Positions 9,565 through 17,748 of a DNA stretch of 64,000 nucleotides are shown here, piece by piece. The notes under the pieces are model-generated. The model was not told where the DNA came from. It saw only the letters and a list, made by a program, of their open reading frames with translations, and made no database searches. The position numbers were made by a program, and so were the translations under genes. Source of the DNA: Miltoncostaea sp050250915 (GTDB lineage Bacteria; Actinomycetota; Thermoleophilia; Miltoncostaeales; Miltoncostaeaceae); the NCBI GenBank assembly GCA_050250915.1, contig JBFWNT010000018.1, positions 1 through 64,000 on the forward strand, in the 5' to 3' direction. Position 1 is the first letter of the stretch. Every line of letters begins with the position of its first letter.

Positions 9565-10218
9565 ATGGCCCTCGACCGCCTCGACCTCTCACAGCCCGCA
9601 CTCGCCGCGTATCTCGACGACGCGGTCGCCGTCCCCCACGAGATCGCCGCCCGCTACCGCGAGCTGGCCGGCCACGAGCGGGCCGAGATGATGACCCACC
9701 CGGAGCTCGGCGCGCTGCTGGAGGTACTGGTGCACGTGACCGGCGGCCGCTCGGTGCTGGAGGTCGGCACGTTCGTCGGGATCTCCTCCGCCTGGATGGC
9801 GCGCGGCCTGGAGCCCACCGGGCACGTCGACACCCTGGAGATCGACGAGACCCACGCCGACATGGCCGAGGACTGGTTCGCGGCGCACGGGCTGCACGAC
9901 CGCATCCAGGTGCACCGCGGCCCCGCCGCCGCCACCCTCGCGCGGCTGCCCGACGGGGTGTACGACCTCTGCTACCTCGACGCCGACAAGACCGGCTACG
10001 CCGTGTACCTGGAGCACGCGGTGCGCCTGGTGCGGCGGGGCGGCCTGATCGTGGCCGACAACGTGCTGGCCGGCGGACGGGTCGCGCTGCCGCCGGACGA
10101 GCGCGACGCCAACGCGCGGGCGCTCGCGGGCTTCACGATGACGGCGGTCGCCCACCCCCGCCTGGCCACCGCGGTGCTCACCGTGGGCGACGGGGTCACG
10201 CTCAGCACGGTGCTCTGA
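9565..10218 (+). CDS. SAM-dependent O-methyltransferase (catechol/caffeoyl-CoA type)
   Basis: The 217-residue product has the class I methyltransferase motif I SVLEVGTFVGISSAWMA, the acidic ribose-binding residue in VDTLEID, and the metal-site sequence YDLCYLDADKTGY followed by GGLIVADNVL. This order is typical of Mg-dependent catechol or caffeoyl-CoA O-methyltransferases (methyltransf_3). The substrate in bacteria is generally unknown. The ATG follows a TAGGTT box by eight bases. It is not clearly part of the exporter operon. Confidence 0.9.
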   Translation: MALDRLDLSQPALAAYLDDAVAVPHEIAARYRELAGHERAEMMTHPELGALLEVLVHVTGGRSVLEVGTFVGISSAWMARGLEPTGHVDTLEIDETHADMAEDWFAAHGLHDRIQVHRGPAAATLARLPDGVYDLCYLDADKTGYAVYLEHAVRLVRRGGLIVADNVLAGGRVALPPDERDANARALAGFTMTAVAHPRLATAVLTVGDGVTLSTVL

Positions 10219-10222
10219 GCCC

Positions 10223-10423
10223 CTAGGACTCGGCCTTCTCCCGTCCCCGGAGGTACGAACGGAGGACGAACCAGCCGATGACGAAGACGCCGAAGATGAT
10301 CGCCGCCACCTCCAGCGACCCGAGCGCCAGCGCCACCATCTGCCCGATGAACAGCAGCAGCACCAGCACGACCAGCGCGATCGCGAGCCGTCGCCGGCGT
10401 GCCTCCTCGTCGGCGGTGTCCAC
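10223..10423 (-). CDS. Small membrane protein, two predicted spans
   Basis: The 66-residue product starts with a charged EEARRRR segment. Two hydrophobic segments follow (about 14-32 and 36-55), and a basic tail YLRGREKAES ends it. Such proteins are common and mostly uncharacterised. I chose GTG 10423 because a reverse TACCCT box ends seven bases before it. A longer frame from 10462 would start upstream of that box. Confidence 0.65.
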   Translation of the reverse strand: MDTADEEARRRRLAIALVVLVLLLFIGQMVALALGSLEVAAIIFGVFVIGWFVLRSYLRGREKAES

Positions 10424-10430
10424 GCCCCCG

Positions 10431-10436
10431 AGGGTA
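10431..10436 (-). promoter_or_regulatory. -10 box of the small membrane protein gene
   Basis: Reverse-strand TACCCT, seven bases before GTG 10423. It supports the shorter start. Confidence 0.5.
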
Positions 10437-10484
10437 CCGGAGCCGATGTGACGGCCTGTCACCGGATTCCGGGGGACCCTCCCC

Positions 10485-10490
10485 TACACT
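10485..10490 (+). promoter_or_regulatory. -10 box of the secreted hydrolase-like gene
   Basis: TACACT, seven bases before ATG 10498; no ribosome site between, so probably leaderless. Confidence 0.55.
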
Positions 10491-10497
10491 CCCGCCG

Positions 10498-11628
10498 ATG
10501 CGCCCCCGGAGCCTGATCGCGACGCTCGGCGTCGCCGCGGTCGCGGCGGCGGCCCTGCCGGCGGCCGCGCCGGCCGAGGGCCCGCTGACCGGCGTGATCG
10601 GCGACATGTACTGCGTGGCCCCCACCGACGCGGCGGGCATCGACGCGATCCTGGCGGACGCCGGCAGCCCGATGGCGGGCGAGGGCGCAACGATCGTGAC
10701 CGAGGCCGCGGCGGCCGGGATCGACCCGCGCGCGATCGTCGCGATCGCCGCCCACGAGACGATGCTCGAGACCTACGGGCCGGCGGAGGCGATCCACAAC
10801 CCGTTCGGACTCGGCCCCGGCATCGAGTTCCCGTCGGAGCGCGCCGCGATCGTCCGCGCCGTGTCCACGCTGGCCGGCTGGTACCTGCCGGAGGGCCGCA
10901 CGACGTTCGCCACGATCGGGGCCAAGTGGGCCCCGGTGGGCGCGTCGAACGACCCCGGCGGCCTCAACCAGAACTGGACGACGGGCACCGGCACCTACTT
11001 CGCGGCGATGGGCGGCGACCCGGCGCGCGCGATCCTGCTGGCCGACCAGCAGGCGGCGCCGGCCTGCGCCGGCGCCTCGTCGCCCGCGCCGTCCGGCTCA
11101 CCGGACCTGCCGACCCCCGCCCCGTCGGGCCCGCCCGTGGTGACCGCGTGGAGCGGCGCCGCCCCCGACGTGTCCGGCGCCACCGCCGCCGCCGGCGCCG
11201 ACCCCGCGACGGGGCAGGCGGCGACGATCCCGGGCTTCGTCTTCCCGCTCGCCCTCCCGGAGGGCGCGCCCGCGACGTTCCGCGACCAGTTCGCCGAGCC
11301 GGGGGCGGGTCCCTCGGGCATCCAGGGCGGCCTGACCATCGCGACCGCGCCCGGCGCCCATGCCGTGGCCGTCGCCGCGGGCACGCTGCACGCCGCCTCC
11401 CCCGCCGAGCGCGAGGCGGGCATCGCCTTCTGGCTCGACACCGGCCGGGGCGACCGGATCGGGTACGGCCCGCTGGTCGCGTACGCCGACGGCATCGGCG
11501 AGGGCGCCGCGGTGGCCGCCGGCGCCCGCCTGGGCGACGCGCCCGCCTCCCTGCGGATCGCGTGGGAGCGGGACGGCACCCGGATCGACCCCTTCCCCCT
11601 GCTCCAGGCCACCCGCCCCTCCGCCTGA
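10498..11628 (+). CDS. Secreted putative cell-wall hydrolase (glucosaminidase-like plus M23-like region)
   Basis: The 376-residue product has a signal peptide (about residues 1-23). A domain of about 150 residues follows with VAIAAHETMLETYG and NPFGLGPG, resembling lysozyme/glucosaminidase-type glycan hydrolases in which the glutamate of the first motif is catalytic. Next are a Pro/Ser/Ala-rich linker (about 195-250) and a C-terminal beta region reminiscent of degenerate M23 peptidase folds (IATAPGAHAVAVAAGTL). The HxH and HxxxD zinc residues of active M23 enzymes are not evident, so the last domain may only bind peptidoglycan. A role in wall remodelling is inferred. Confidence 0.65.
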   Translation: MRPRSLIATLGVAAVAAAALPAAAPAEGPLTGVIGDMYCVAPTDAAGIDAILADAGSPMAGEGATIVTEAAAAGIDPRAIVAIAAHETMLETYGPAEAIHNPFGLGPGIEFPSERAAIVRAVSTLAGWYLPEGRTTFATIGAKWAPVGASNDPGGLNQNWTTGTGTYFAAMGGDPARAILLADQQAAPACAGASSPAPSGSPDLPTPAPSGPPVVTAWSGAAPDVSGATAAAGADPATGQAATIPGFVFPLALPEGAPATFRDQFAEPGAGPSGIQGGLTIATAPGAHAVAVAAGTLHAASPAEREAGIAFWLDTGRGDRIGYGPLVAYADGIGEGAAVAAGARLGDAPASLRIAWERDGTRIDPFPLLQATRPSA

Positions 11629-11652
11629 CGGACACGCGCCCGCGGCCCGCCG

Positions 11653-11658
11653 TAGGCT
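11653..11658 (+). promoter_or_regulatory. -10 box of the quinone reductase-like gene
   Basis: TAGGCT lies 27 bases before GTG 11686, with an AGGAGG ribosome site at 11675-11680. Confidence 0.5.
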
Positions 11659-11685
11659 GCGGGCATCACGCGACAGGAGGCGGTT

Positions 11686-12690
11686 GTGGAGGCGGTGGTG
11701 CTCACGGAGACCGGCGGCCCCGAGGTCCTGAGGCTCGGGCCGGCGGACGACCCTGTGGCGGGTCCCGGCCAGGTGGTGGTGGCGCTGAGGACGGCGGCCC
11801 TGAACCGCCGTGACGTGTACGTGCGCAAGGGCGTGGCGCCCAGCCCCCTGCCGGTCATCCCCGGGTCGGACGGCGCCGGGACGGTGCGCTCGGTGGGCGC
11901 CGGCGTGTCCGGGCTCGGGGAGGGCGACGAGGTGGTCGTCTACCCGGCCCTCGGCTGGGGCGGCGGCGAGGAGGCCCCGGCGCCGGGGTTCCGCATCCTC
12001 GGCGGGCCGGACGACGGCACCTACGCGGAGCTGGTGGGCCTGCCGGCCGAGAACGTGCTGCCGAAGCCGGCGGGGCTGTCGTGGGAGGAAGCGGCGGCGC
12101 TGCCGCTCGCGGGCCTCACCGCATACCGCGCGCTGGTGAGCCGGGCGCGGATCCGGCCGGGCGAGACGGTCCTGGTGCTCGGCATCGGGGGCGGGGTGGC
12201 GACGATCGCGACGATGATGGCCCGCGCCGCCGGCTGCCGGGTGATCGTGACCTCCTCGTCGCAGGAGAAGCTCGACCGCGCCCGCGACCTGGGGGCGCAC
12301 GACGGGGTGCTCTACACGCAGGACGACTGGGTGGGCGCGGTCCGCGAGCTCACCGGCGGTCGCGGCGTGGACGTCGTGGTCGATTCGGTGGGCGCGACCT
12401 GGGGCGACAGCATCGCCGCGGTCCGGCCGGGCGGCCGGGTGGTGGCGTTCGGCGGCACCGGCGGCGGCAAGGTGGAGCTGATGGTGCGGGCGCTCACCGC
12501 CGGCCAGGTCTCCCTGCTGGGCACCACGATGGGCAGCCCGCGCGACTTCGCGGGGCTCCTGGCCGCCGTCGACGTGGGCGGCTGGGCGCCGGTGATCGAC
12601 TCGGTGCGGCCGCTCGCCGAGGTCGCCGACGCGCACCGGCGCGAGGAGGCCGGGGAGCACTTCGGGAAGCTGGTCCTGTCGATCGCGTGA
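11686..12690 (+). CDS. Zinc-type alcohol dehydrogenase-like/NADPH:quinone reductase family protein
   Basis: The 334-residue medium-chain reductase has the N-terminal GroES-like fold (GSDGAGTVRSVGAGV) and a Rossmann domain with VLVLGIGGGVATIA and GGRVVAFGGTGGG. The catalytic zinc cysteine of alcohol dehydrogenases is absent at the usual position, as in quinone or crotonyl reductases. It likely reduces an activated double bond or quinone with NAD(P)H. The GTG is placed by a good AGGAGG site five bases upstream. The next gene overlaps its stop (GTGA). Confidence 0.9.
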   Translation: MEAVVLTETGGPEVLRLGPADDPVAGPGQVVVALRTAALNRRDVYVRKGVAPSPLPVIPGSDGAGTVRSVGAGVSGLGEGDEVVVYPALGWGGGEEAPAPGFRILGGPDDGTYAELVGLPAENVLPKPAGLSWEEAAALPLAGLTAYRALVSRARIRPGETVLVLGIGGGVATIATMMARAAGCRVIVTSSSQEKLDRARDLGAHDGVLYTQDDWVGAVRELTGGRGVDVVVDSVGATWGDSIAAVRPGGRVVAFGGTGGGKVELMVRALTAGQVSLLGTTMGSPRDFAGLLAAVDVGGWAPVIDSVRPLAEVADAHRREEAGEHFGKLVLSIA

Positions 12691-13385
12691 CCGCGCCCGT
12701 CGCGGCGCTGGCCCTGGCGGCCGCGCGGCGGGCCGTCGCCCGGGCCGCGGCGGAGGGCGGCGGCGCGCCGGAGCTGTCGCTCGACCGGCTCACGGCGTGG
12801 CTGGAGGACGACCCGGAGGCGCGGGCGGCGCTGGACGCGGCGGCCGCGGAGCGCAGCCGCCGCGAGGTCCCGGAGGTCGCCGCGGACACCGGCGCCGCCG
12901 CCGCGCGGCGCGCCCGCGCCGACGAGGTGCACCACGCGGTCCACGCCCTCCGGCTCATGGGCGAGCTGGCCGCCGAGGAGCCCGATCGCCTCCAGCTCCC
13001 CGGCTTCGGCCCGAGCACGTGGCGGGCGATCGCGATCCTGCGGCGGGGCGAGCCGGGCCCGGAGGCGGACTGGGCCGCCGCCGTGGCCGACCTGCCGCTC
13101 CAGGACCTGGGCGACGAGGCCCCTCCCGGCCTGGCGCGGCCCGCCGACCCCCGCCTGGGCGAGGGCGCCCTGCGCCTGCTGGCGCTCGAGGCGCAGCGCC
13201 AGGACGTCCGCAACGCGCTCGTGACCGCGCAGTCCTGGCGGGCGGCGGCGGCGGAGCGCGGCAACGAGGCGGGCGTGCGGATGCAGGAGGAGGAGGCCGA
13301 GGCGCTCGAGCGGGCCCTGGCCGCCGCCGACGCCGCCATCGACACGATCTGGGACGACGGGGTCCGGGCCGCCGGTCAGGCCTGA
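12687..13385 (+). CDS. Hypothetical alanine-rich helical protein
   Basis: The 232-residue product is predicted to be soluble and mostly helical, with long Ala/Arg/Glu-rich stretches and no signal peptide. A central segment LQLPGFGPSTWRAIAILRRG resembles a helix-hairpin-like turn but is not diagnostic. I do not recognise a family. It is translationally coupled to the quinone reductase-like gene (GTGA overlap) and converges with the hydrolase relic, overlapping its end by 10 bases. Confidence 0.7.
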   Translation: MTAPVAALALAAARRAVARAAAEGGGAPELSLDRLTAWLEDDPEARAALDAAAAERSRREVPEVAADTGAAAARRARADEVHHAVHALRLMGELAAEEPDRLQLPGFGPSTWRAIAILRRGEPGPEADWAAAVADLPLQDLGDEAPPGLARPADPRLGEGALRLLALEAQRQDVRNALVTAQSWRAAAAERGNEAGVRMQEEEAEALERALAAADAAIDTIWDDGVRAAGQA

Positions 13386-13678
13386 GCGAGCGCCGCGAGG
13401 CGGGAGGCGAGCCCGGCCGGACGGGCGAGCGCGGGCAGGTGGCCGCCGTCCATCTCGTCGGGCGTGATCCCGAGCCGCTCGCGGGCGAGCCGCCGGACGA
13501 AGGGCGCCGGGAAGAGCCGGCCGCCCCGGCAGAGCAGCACCCGCGTCGGCACCTCCGGCCGGGCGGCCGGCGGCCACGGGTCCTCCCACATCCCCGCGGG
13601 GCCCGGCCGCTCCGCGTCCTCCCGCGACTCTGCGACGCGCGCGGGCGGGGCGACCGGCACGAGGAGGAACGCGGTCAC
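13376..13678 (-). pseudogene. Internally deleted alpha/beta hydrolase relic, still an open frame
   Basis: The 100-residue ORF starts like an alpha/beta hydrolase (TAFLLVP). It then jumps to what is recognisably the C-terminal quarter of that family: VPTRVLLCRGGRLFPAPFVR, then LGITPDEMDGGHLPALARP with the catalytic histidine in GGHLPAL. The nucleophile elbow GxSxG and the cap domain are missing, which points to an in-frame internal deletion. The GTG start overlaps the stop of the ABC-F gene (GTGA), so it is probably still translated. It could be a stable mini-protein, but enzymatic activity is not expected. Confidence 0.55.
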
Positions 13679-15306
13679 GCCTCCTCCGTCACCACGCCGT
13701 CCTCCACCCGGAGCCGGCGGGTGACCTCGACACGCTCGAGCATCCGGCGGTCGTGGGTCACCAGGAGCAGGGTGCCGGCGTAGTCGTCGAGCGCGTCCTC
13801 CAGCTGCTCGATCGCGGGGAGGTCCAGGTGGTTCGTGGGCTCGTCCAGCACCAGCAGGCTCGCCTCGCGGGCGGCCAGGGCCGCCATCAGGGCGCGGGTG
13901 CGTTCGCCCGGGGAGAGGTCGGCGGCGGGACGCTCGACGCGGTCGGCATCCAGCCCGAACTTGGCCAGCAGCGACCGCGCGTCCTGCGGTTCCAGGCCGC
14001 TGCCGCCCTGGCCCGTGAACGCGTCGATCAGGCGCGGCGCGCCGAGCATCGCGGTCCGCTCCTGGCCGATCTCGCCGGCCACCACCGACGGGCCCAGGCG
14101 CTGCGTCCCCTCGACGAGCGGCAGACGGCCCAGGAGGGCGCCGAGCAGGGTGCTCTTGCCACCTCCGTTCGGGCCCGTCACCACGATCCGGTCGCCGCGG
14201 CGCACGTGGAGGTCCACCGGGCCCAGGCGGAACGCCCCGCGGACGACGGCGGCGCCCTCGAGGTCGGCGACCGCCTCCCCGCCCCCGCCGCCCGCCAGGC
14301 GGAACTGAAGCCGCCAGCCCTCCCACGGCTTGTCCACCACCTCGAGGCGTGCGATCGCCCGCTCGGTGGCCCGCACCTTCGCCGCCTGCTGCTCCGACCG
14401 CTCCACCTTCATCGACCGGCCGACCCGGTCGTTGTCGCGCGCCTTGCGCTTCGCGTTGCGGACGCCCTCCTCCGACCACTGGCGCTGGCGCCGCACGCGA
14501 TCCGCCAGACGGTCGCGCTCCGCGACGTAGCGGCCGTGGCGGGCGTAGGCCTGGTCGCGGGCGACGTCGCGCTGGCGCACGTACTCGCTCCAGCCGCCGG
14601 CGTACTCCACCACCCCGTGGTCCGGCTCCGTGATCTCCACGATGCGGTGGGCGCAGCGGTCCAGGAACGCCCGGTCGTGAGAGACGGTCACGATCGCGCC
14701 CGGGTGGCGGTCGACGATCCGCTCCAGCAGGGCCAGCCCCGGCAGGTCCAGGTCGTTGGTGGGCTCGTCCAGCAGCAGCAGGTCCAGCCGCGCCAGCAGC
14801 AGCACCGCCAGGCCCACGCGGGCGGCCTGGCCGCCGGAGAGCGCCCGCATCGGCACGCCGATGCGGTCGGCGGGCAGGCCCACCTCGGCCATCGCGGCGC
14901 CGGCCCGGGCGGCCAGGTCGTCCCCGCCGAGGGCCAGGAACGCCTCCAGCGCGTCCGCGTGCTCCCCCGCCAGGGCGACGTCGCCGGCGAGCCGCGCGGT
15001 CAGGTCGTCCAGGTGCCGCTCCGCCGCCGCCACCCCGGTGCGCCGCGCCAGGTGCTCCCCCACCGTCTCGTCCGCCGGCGGCCGGCCGCGCTGGTCGAGC
15101 AGCCCCACCCGCAGCGTCGGCGGCGCCCGGTGCACCGCACCCTCGTCGGGCGCGAGCTCGCCCGCCATCACCCGCAGGAGCGTCGACTTGCCGATGCCGT
15201 TGGGGCCCACGACGCCGATGCGGGCGTCGTCGGGCACCAGCAGCGACACGCCGCCCAGCGCGATGCGCGGGCCGAACGCGACCGTCACTCCCTCCAGGGT
15301 CAGCAC
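13675..15306 (-). CDS. ABC-F family ATPase (ribosome-associated)
   Basis: The 543-residue protein has two fused ABC ATPase domains and no membrane segments. Walker A sites are GPNGIGKST (about residue 35) and GPNGGGKST. Signatures are LSGGQ and LSPGE, and Walker B sites are LLLLDEPTNDLD and LLVLDEPTNHLD. A basic linker rich in Arg/Lys lies between the domains, where ABC-F proteins reach into the ribosome. Members either relieve stalled ribosomes or protect against antibiotics. Nothing here distinguishes these roles. The second signature is atypical (LSPGE). The GTG start is at 15306. Confidence 0.92.
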   Translation of the reverse strand: MLTLEGVTVAFGPRIALGGVSLLVPDDARIGVVGPNGIGKSTLLRVMAGELAPDEGAVHRAPPTLRVGLLDQRGRPPADETVGEHLARRTGVAAAERHLDDLTARLAGDVALAGEHADALEAFLALGGDDLAARAGAAMAEVGLPADRIGVPMRALSGGQAARVGLAVLLLARLDLLLLDEPTNDLDLPGLALLERIVDRHPGAIVTVSHDRAFLDRCAHRIVEITEPDHGVVEYAGGWSEYVRQRDVARDQAYARHGRYVAERDRLADRVRRQRQWSEEGVRNAKRKARDNDRVGRSMKVERSEQQAAKVRATERAIARLEVVDKPWEGWRLQFRLAGGGGGEAVADLEGAAVVRGAFRLGPVDLHVRRGDRIVVTGPNGGGKSTLLGALLGRLPLVEGTQRLGPSVVAGEIGQERTAMLGAPRLIDAFTGQGGSGLEPQDARSLLAKFGLDADRVERPAADLSPGERTRALMAALAAREASLLVLDEPTNHLDLPAIEQLEDALDDYAGTLLLVTHDRRMLERVEVTRRLRVEDGVVTEEA

Positions 15307-15321
15307 GCCGTCACGGTGGCA

Positions 15322-15327
15322 TAAGCT
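15322..15327 (+). promoter_or_regulatory. -10 box of the M42 peptidase gene
   Basis: TAAGCT, eight bases before GTG 15336; it lies in the 29-base gap between divergent genes. Confidence 0.5.
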
Positions 15328-15335
15328 GCGCGGCC

Positions 15336-16388
15336 GTGGACGTCGACCTCCTCACCGCCCTCGCCGGAGCCCACGGGACGTCCGGCCAGGAGGACCGGGT
15401 CCGGGAGATCGTGCGCGCGCAGCTCGCGCCGGTGGTGGACCGGGTGGAGGTGGATCCGCTCGGCAACCTGACCGCCACGCGCGCCGGCGACGGCCCGCGC
15501 GTGATGCTGGCCGCCCACATGGACGAGATCGGGCTGATGGTGACCCACGTGGACGACCGCGGGTTCCTGCGCGTCATCCCGATCGGCGGGTGGGACGCCC
15601 GGACGCTGGTCGACCAGCGGGTGCTGGTGCGGGGCCGCGAGGACGTGGAGGGGGTCGTCGGCACCACCCCCGTCCACCTGATCGACCCGAACGACCGGGG
15701 CAAGAACCTGAAGGTGACCGACCTCGCGATCGATGTCGGGCTCCCGGCGGACCAGGTGAAGGAGCTCGTGCGCCCCGGCGACACGGCCACGCGCATCCGG
15801 CCGCTCACGCGGCTCGGCGACCTGGTGACCGCGAAGAGCCTCGACGACCGCGTGGGCGTGTTCGTGATGATCGAGGCCGTGAAGGCCGCCGGCCGCTCGC
15901 CCGCGGAGCTGGTGGCGACCGCGACGGTGCAGGAGGAGGTGGGCCTGCGCGGCGCCCGGGTGGCCGCGTCCCGGGTGCGGCCGCAGATCGCCCTGGCCAT
16001 CGACACCTGCCCCGCCGACGACGGCCCGGGCGGGAAGGTGGACGGCCCCACGACGAAGCTCGGGAGGGGCACGGCGATCCGGGTGATGGACGCCAGCGCC
16101 ATCGGCTCCCGCGCGCTGGTCGACTTCCTCACCTCGCTGGCGCAGGAGCTCGACATCCCGCACCAGTTCCACGTCGCCGACCGCGGCGGCACCGACACCG
16201 GCAGCCTCCAGCTGTCGGGCGACGGCGCCATCGCGGGGTGCGTGTCGATCCCGACCCGCTACGTGCACTCCAGCGTGGAGGCGTGCCACCCCGACGACAT
16301 CCAGGCGTCGATCGACCTGGTGGCGGCCTTCGTGGAGCGGATCGGCGAGCTGGGGATCCCGGCGCTGCCCGCGCCGGACACGCGCTAG
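15336..16388 (+). CDS. M42 family aminopeptidase (glutamyl aminopeptidase-like)
   Basis: The 350-residue cytosolic dimetal peptidase shows all M42 metal and catalytic motifs: AAHMDEIG (first His and Asp), SLDDRVG (bridging Asp), QEEVGLRG (catalytic Glu pair), IDTCPADD (Asp) and VSIPTRYVHSS (last His). Family members form large tetrahedral or dodecameric complexes that trim peptides released by proteases. Older databases label many of them endoglucanase M, which is a historical misnomer. The GTG start directly follows a TAAGCT box, consistent with a leaderless mRNA. Confidence 0.93.
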   Translation: MDVDLLTALAGAHGTSGQEDRVREIVRAQLAPVVDRVEVDPLGNLTATRAGDGPRVMLAAHMDEIGLMVTHVDDRGFLRVIPIGGWDARTLVDQRVLVRGREDVEGVVGTTPVHLIDPNDRGKNLKVTDLAIDVGLPADQVKELVRPGDTATRIRPLTRLGDLVTAKSLDDRVGVFVMIEAVKAAGRSPAELVATATVQEEVGLRGARVAASRVRPQIALAIDTCPADDGPGGKVDGPTTKLGRGTAIRVMDASAIGSRALVDFLTSLAQELDIPHQFHVADRGGTDTGSLQLSGDGAIAGCVSIPTRYVHSSVEACHPDDIQASIDLVAAFVERIGELGIPALPAPDTR

Positions 16389-17260
16389 GCGACGGCGACC
16401 CCGACCACGACGGCGCCGACCACCAGGACGGCCGAGAGCGCCCACGCCTGGAGGCCCATCCGGGAGTACGCCAGGTGGCCCTTACCGAAGTCGGACAGGA
16501 TGAAGCCGGCGGCGAGGCCGCCCAGGATGCCGCCGATGTGCCCGCCCACCGAGATGCCGGGCAGCGCGAACGTGATGACCAGGTTCAGCAGCAGCAGGGC
16601 GCCGACGCTGGATCCGAGGAGCGCCACCCCGCGCTGGCGCTCCAGCAGGAACAGGGCGGCCATCAGGCCGAACACCCCGCCGGAGGCCCCGATGGTGAGC
16701 GAGTCGGGGTTCACGAGCAGCGCGCCCGCCGACCCCCAGAGGATCGCCGCGAAGTAGATCACCAGCATCCGGGCGGCCCCGGCGTAGCGCTCCAGCGCGC
16801 CGCCGAGCACCCACAGCAGCCACATGTTGAACGCGATGTGGATCAGCCCGGCGTGCAGGAAGCCGGCCGTGACCATGCGATACCACTCGCCGTCGGCGAC
16901 GGCGCCGGCGTAGAGGCCGCCGTCCTGGACGATCTGCGCGTCGCCGAGCCCGCGGACGGTGACGCCCTGGGCCATCTCCACCAGGAACACGAGGATGTTC
17001 ACCACCACGAGCACCGTGGTGGCGATGGGGAGGTCGCCCCGCGCCTGGGCCACCCGCACCCGCGCCGCGGGCGTCGGGGTGGTGCGGGTGGAGCGGTCGC
17101 CGCGGGCGCACTCGGGGCACCGGACGCCCACCGCCGCCTGCGTCATGCACGACGTGCAGATCGGCCGCTCGCAGTTGGAGCAGCTCAGCAGCGTCTCGCG
17201 GTCGGGATGGCGGTAGCAGCGCATCACGTCCGGGGCGCTGGTCTCGGGGGGTGACGCCAT
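16385..17260 (-). CDS. Rhomboid family intramembrane serine protease with N-terminal zinc ribbon
   Basis: The 291-residue protein begins with a B-box-like zinc module (CYRHPDRETLLSCSNCERPI ... C, about residues 15-45). The rhomboid core with six or seven membrane helices follows. The WYRMVTAGFLHAGLIHIAFN block, the catalytic serine in GASGGVFG and the catalytic histidine in GGHIGG are all present, so it should be active. Rhomboids cleave single-span membrane proteins within the bilayer. The substrate is unknown. It converges with the M42 gene, overlapping its stop by four bases. Confidence 0.93.
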   Translation of the reverse strand: MASPPETSAPDVMRCYRHPDRETLLSCSNCERPICTSCMTQAAVGVRCPECARGDRSTRTTPTPAARVRVAQARGDLPIATTVLVVVNILVFLVEMAQGVTVRGLGDAQIVQDGGLYAGAVADGEWYRMVTAGFLHAGLIHIAFNMWLLWVLGGALERYAGAARMLVIYFAAILWGSAGALLVNPDSLTIGASGGVFGLMAALFLLERQRGVALLGSSVGALLLLNLVITFALPGISVGGHIGGILGGLAAGFILSDFGKGHLAYSRMGLQAWALSAVLVVGAVVVGVAVA

Positions 17261-17268
17261 CCGCTCTG

Positions 17269-17274
17269 ATCGTA
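17269..17274 (-). promoter_or_regulatory. -10 box of the rhomboid gene
   Basis: Reverse-strand TACGAT, eight bases before ATG 17260. Confidence 0.5.
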
Positions 17275-17385
17275 GCGGGGAGGTCGCGGACGGGTTGCCA
17301 TGCGGTCACGGCCGTGGCACCCTCCCCGCCGATTCCCGATGAGCCGTCCGCCGTGACCCCGCGGGCAACGCGCGAAGGAGCGAGG

Positions 17386-17748
17386 TTGGTCGCGGCTGCT
17401 GATGTTGTGGGAGGCCCTGCGGCCCCGGACGGGGGGCTGCGCATCGACGTGGCCGCCGGCCCGGCCGGCCCCCGGCTGGTGTTCGTGGGTGACCTCGACC
17501 TGGCGGGGGTGGCCGCGGCGGACGCGGCGATCCGCGACGCCATGGCCGGGCCGGGCGAGGTGACGATCGACCTCACCCGCCTCGAGTTCATCGGCAGCGA
17601 GGGGATCCGCGTGGTGCTGCGGGCGCGGGAGCGGGCCGACGCCGAGGGGCGCGGGCTGCGCGTGGCGGCGGGCGACGGCCCGGCGCGGCGGCTCATCGAC
17701 ATCCTGGGCCTGGCGGAGCGGCTCGGCGTGGACGGGGACCCCCGCTGA
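17386..17748 (+). CDS. STAS domain protein (anti-sigma factor antagonist-like)
   Basis: The product is a single STAS domain of about 100 residues with VFVGDLDLAGVAAAD, VTIDLTRLEFIGSEGIRV and LIDILGLAERL. The serine of the conserved D-[ST]-S-G loop is replaced around FIGSEG, which still offers a Ser for phosphorylation. Such proteins bind anti-sigma kinases of the SpoIIAB/RsbW type. TTG 17386 is favoured by an AAGGAG site five bases upstream; GTG 17353 is an alternative that adds 11 residues. It overlaps the start of the GAF-ANTAR gene, so the two likely work together. Confidence 0.75.
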   Translation: MVAAADVVGGPAAPDGGLRIDVAAGPAGPRLVFVGDLDLAGVAAADAAIRDAMAGPGEVTIDLTRLEFIGSEGIRVVLRARERADAEGRGLRVAAGDGPARRLIDILGLAERLGVDGDPR

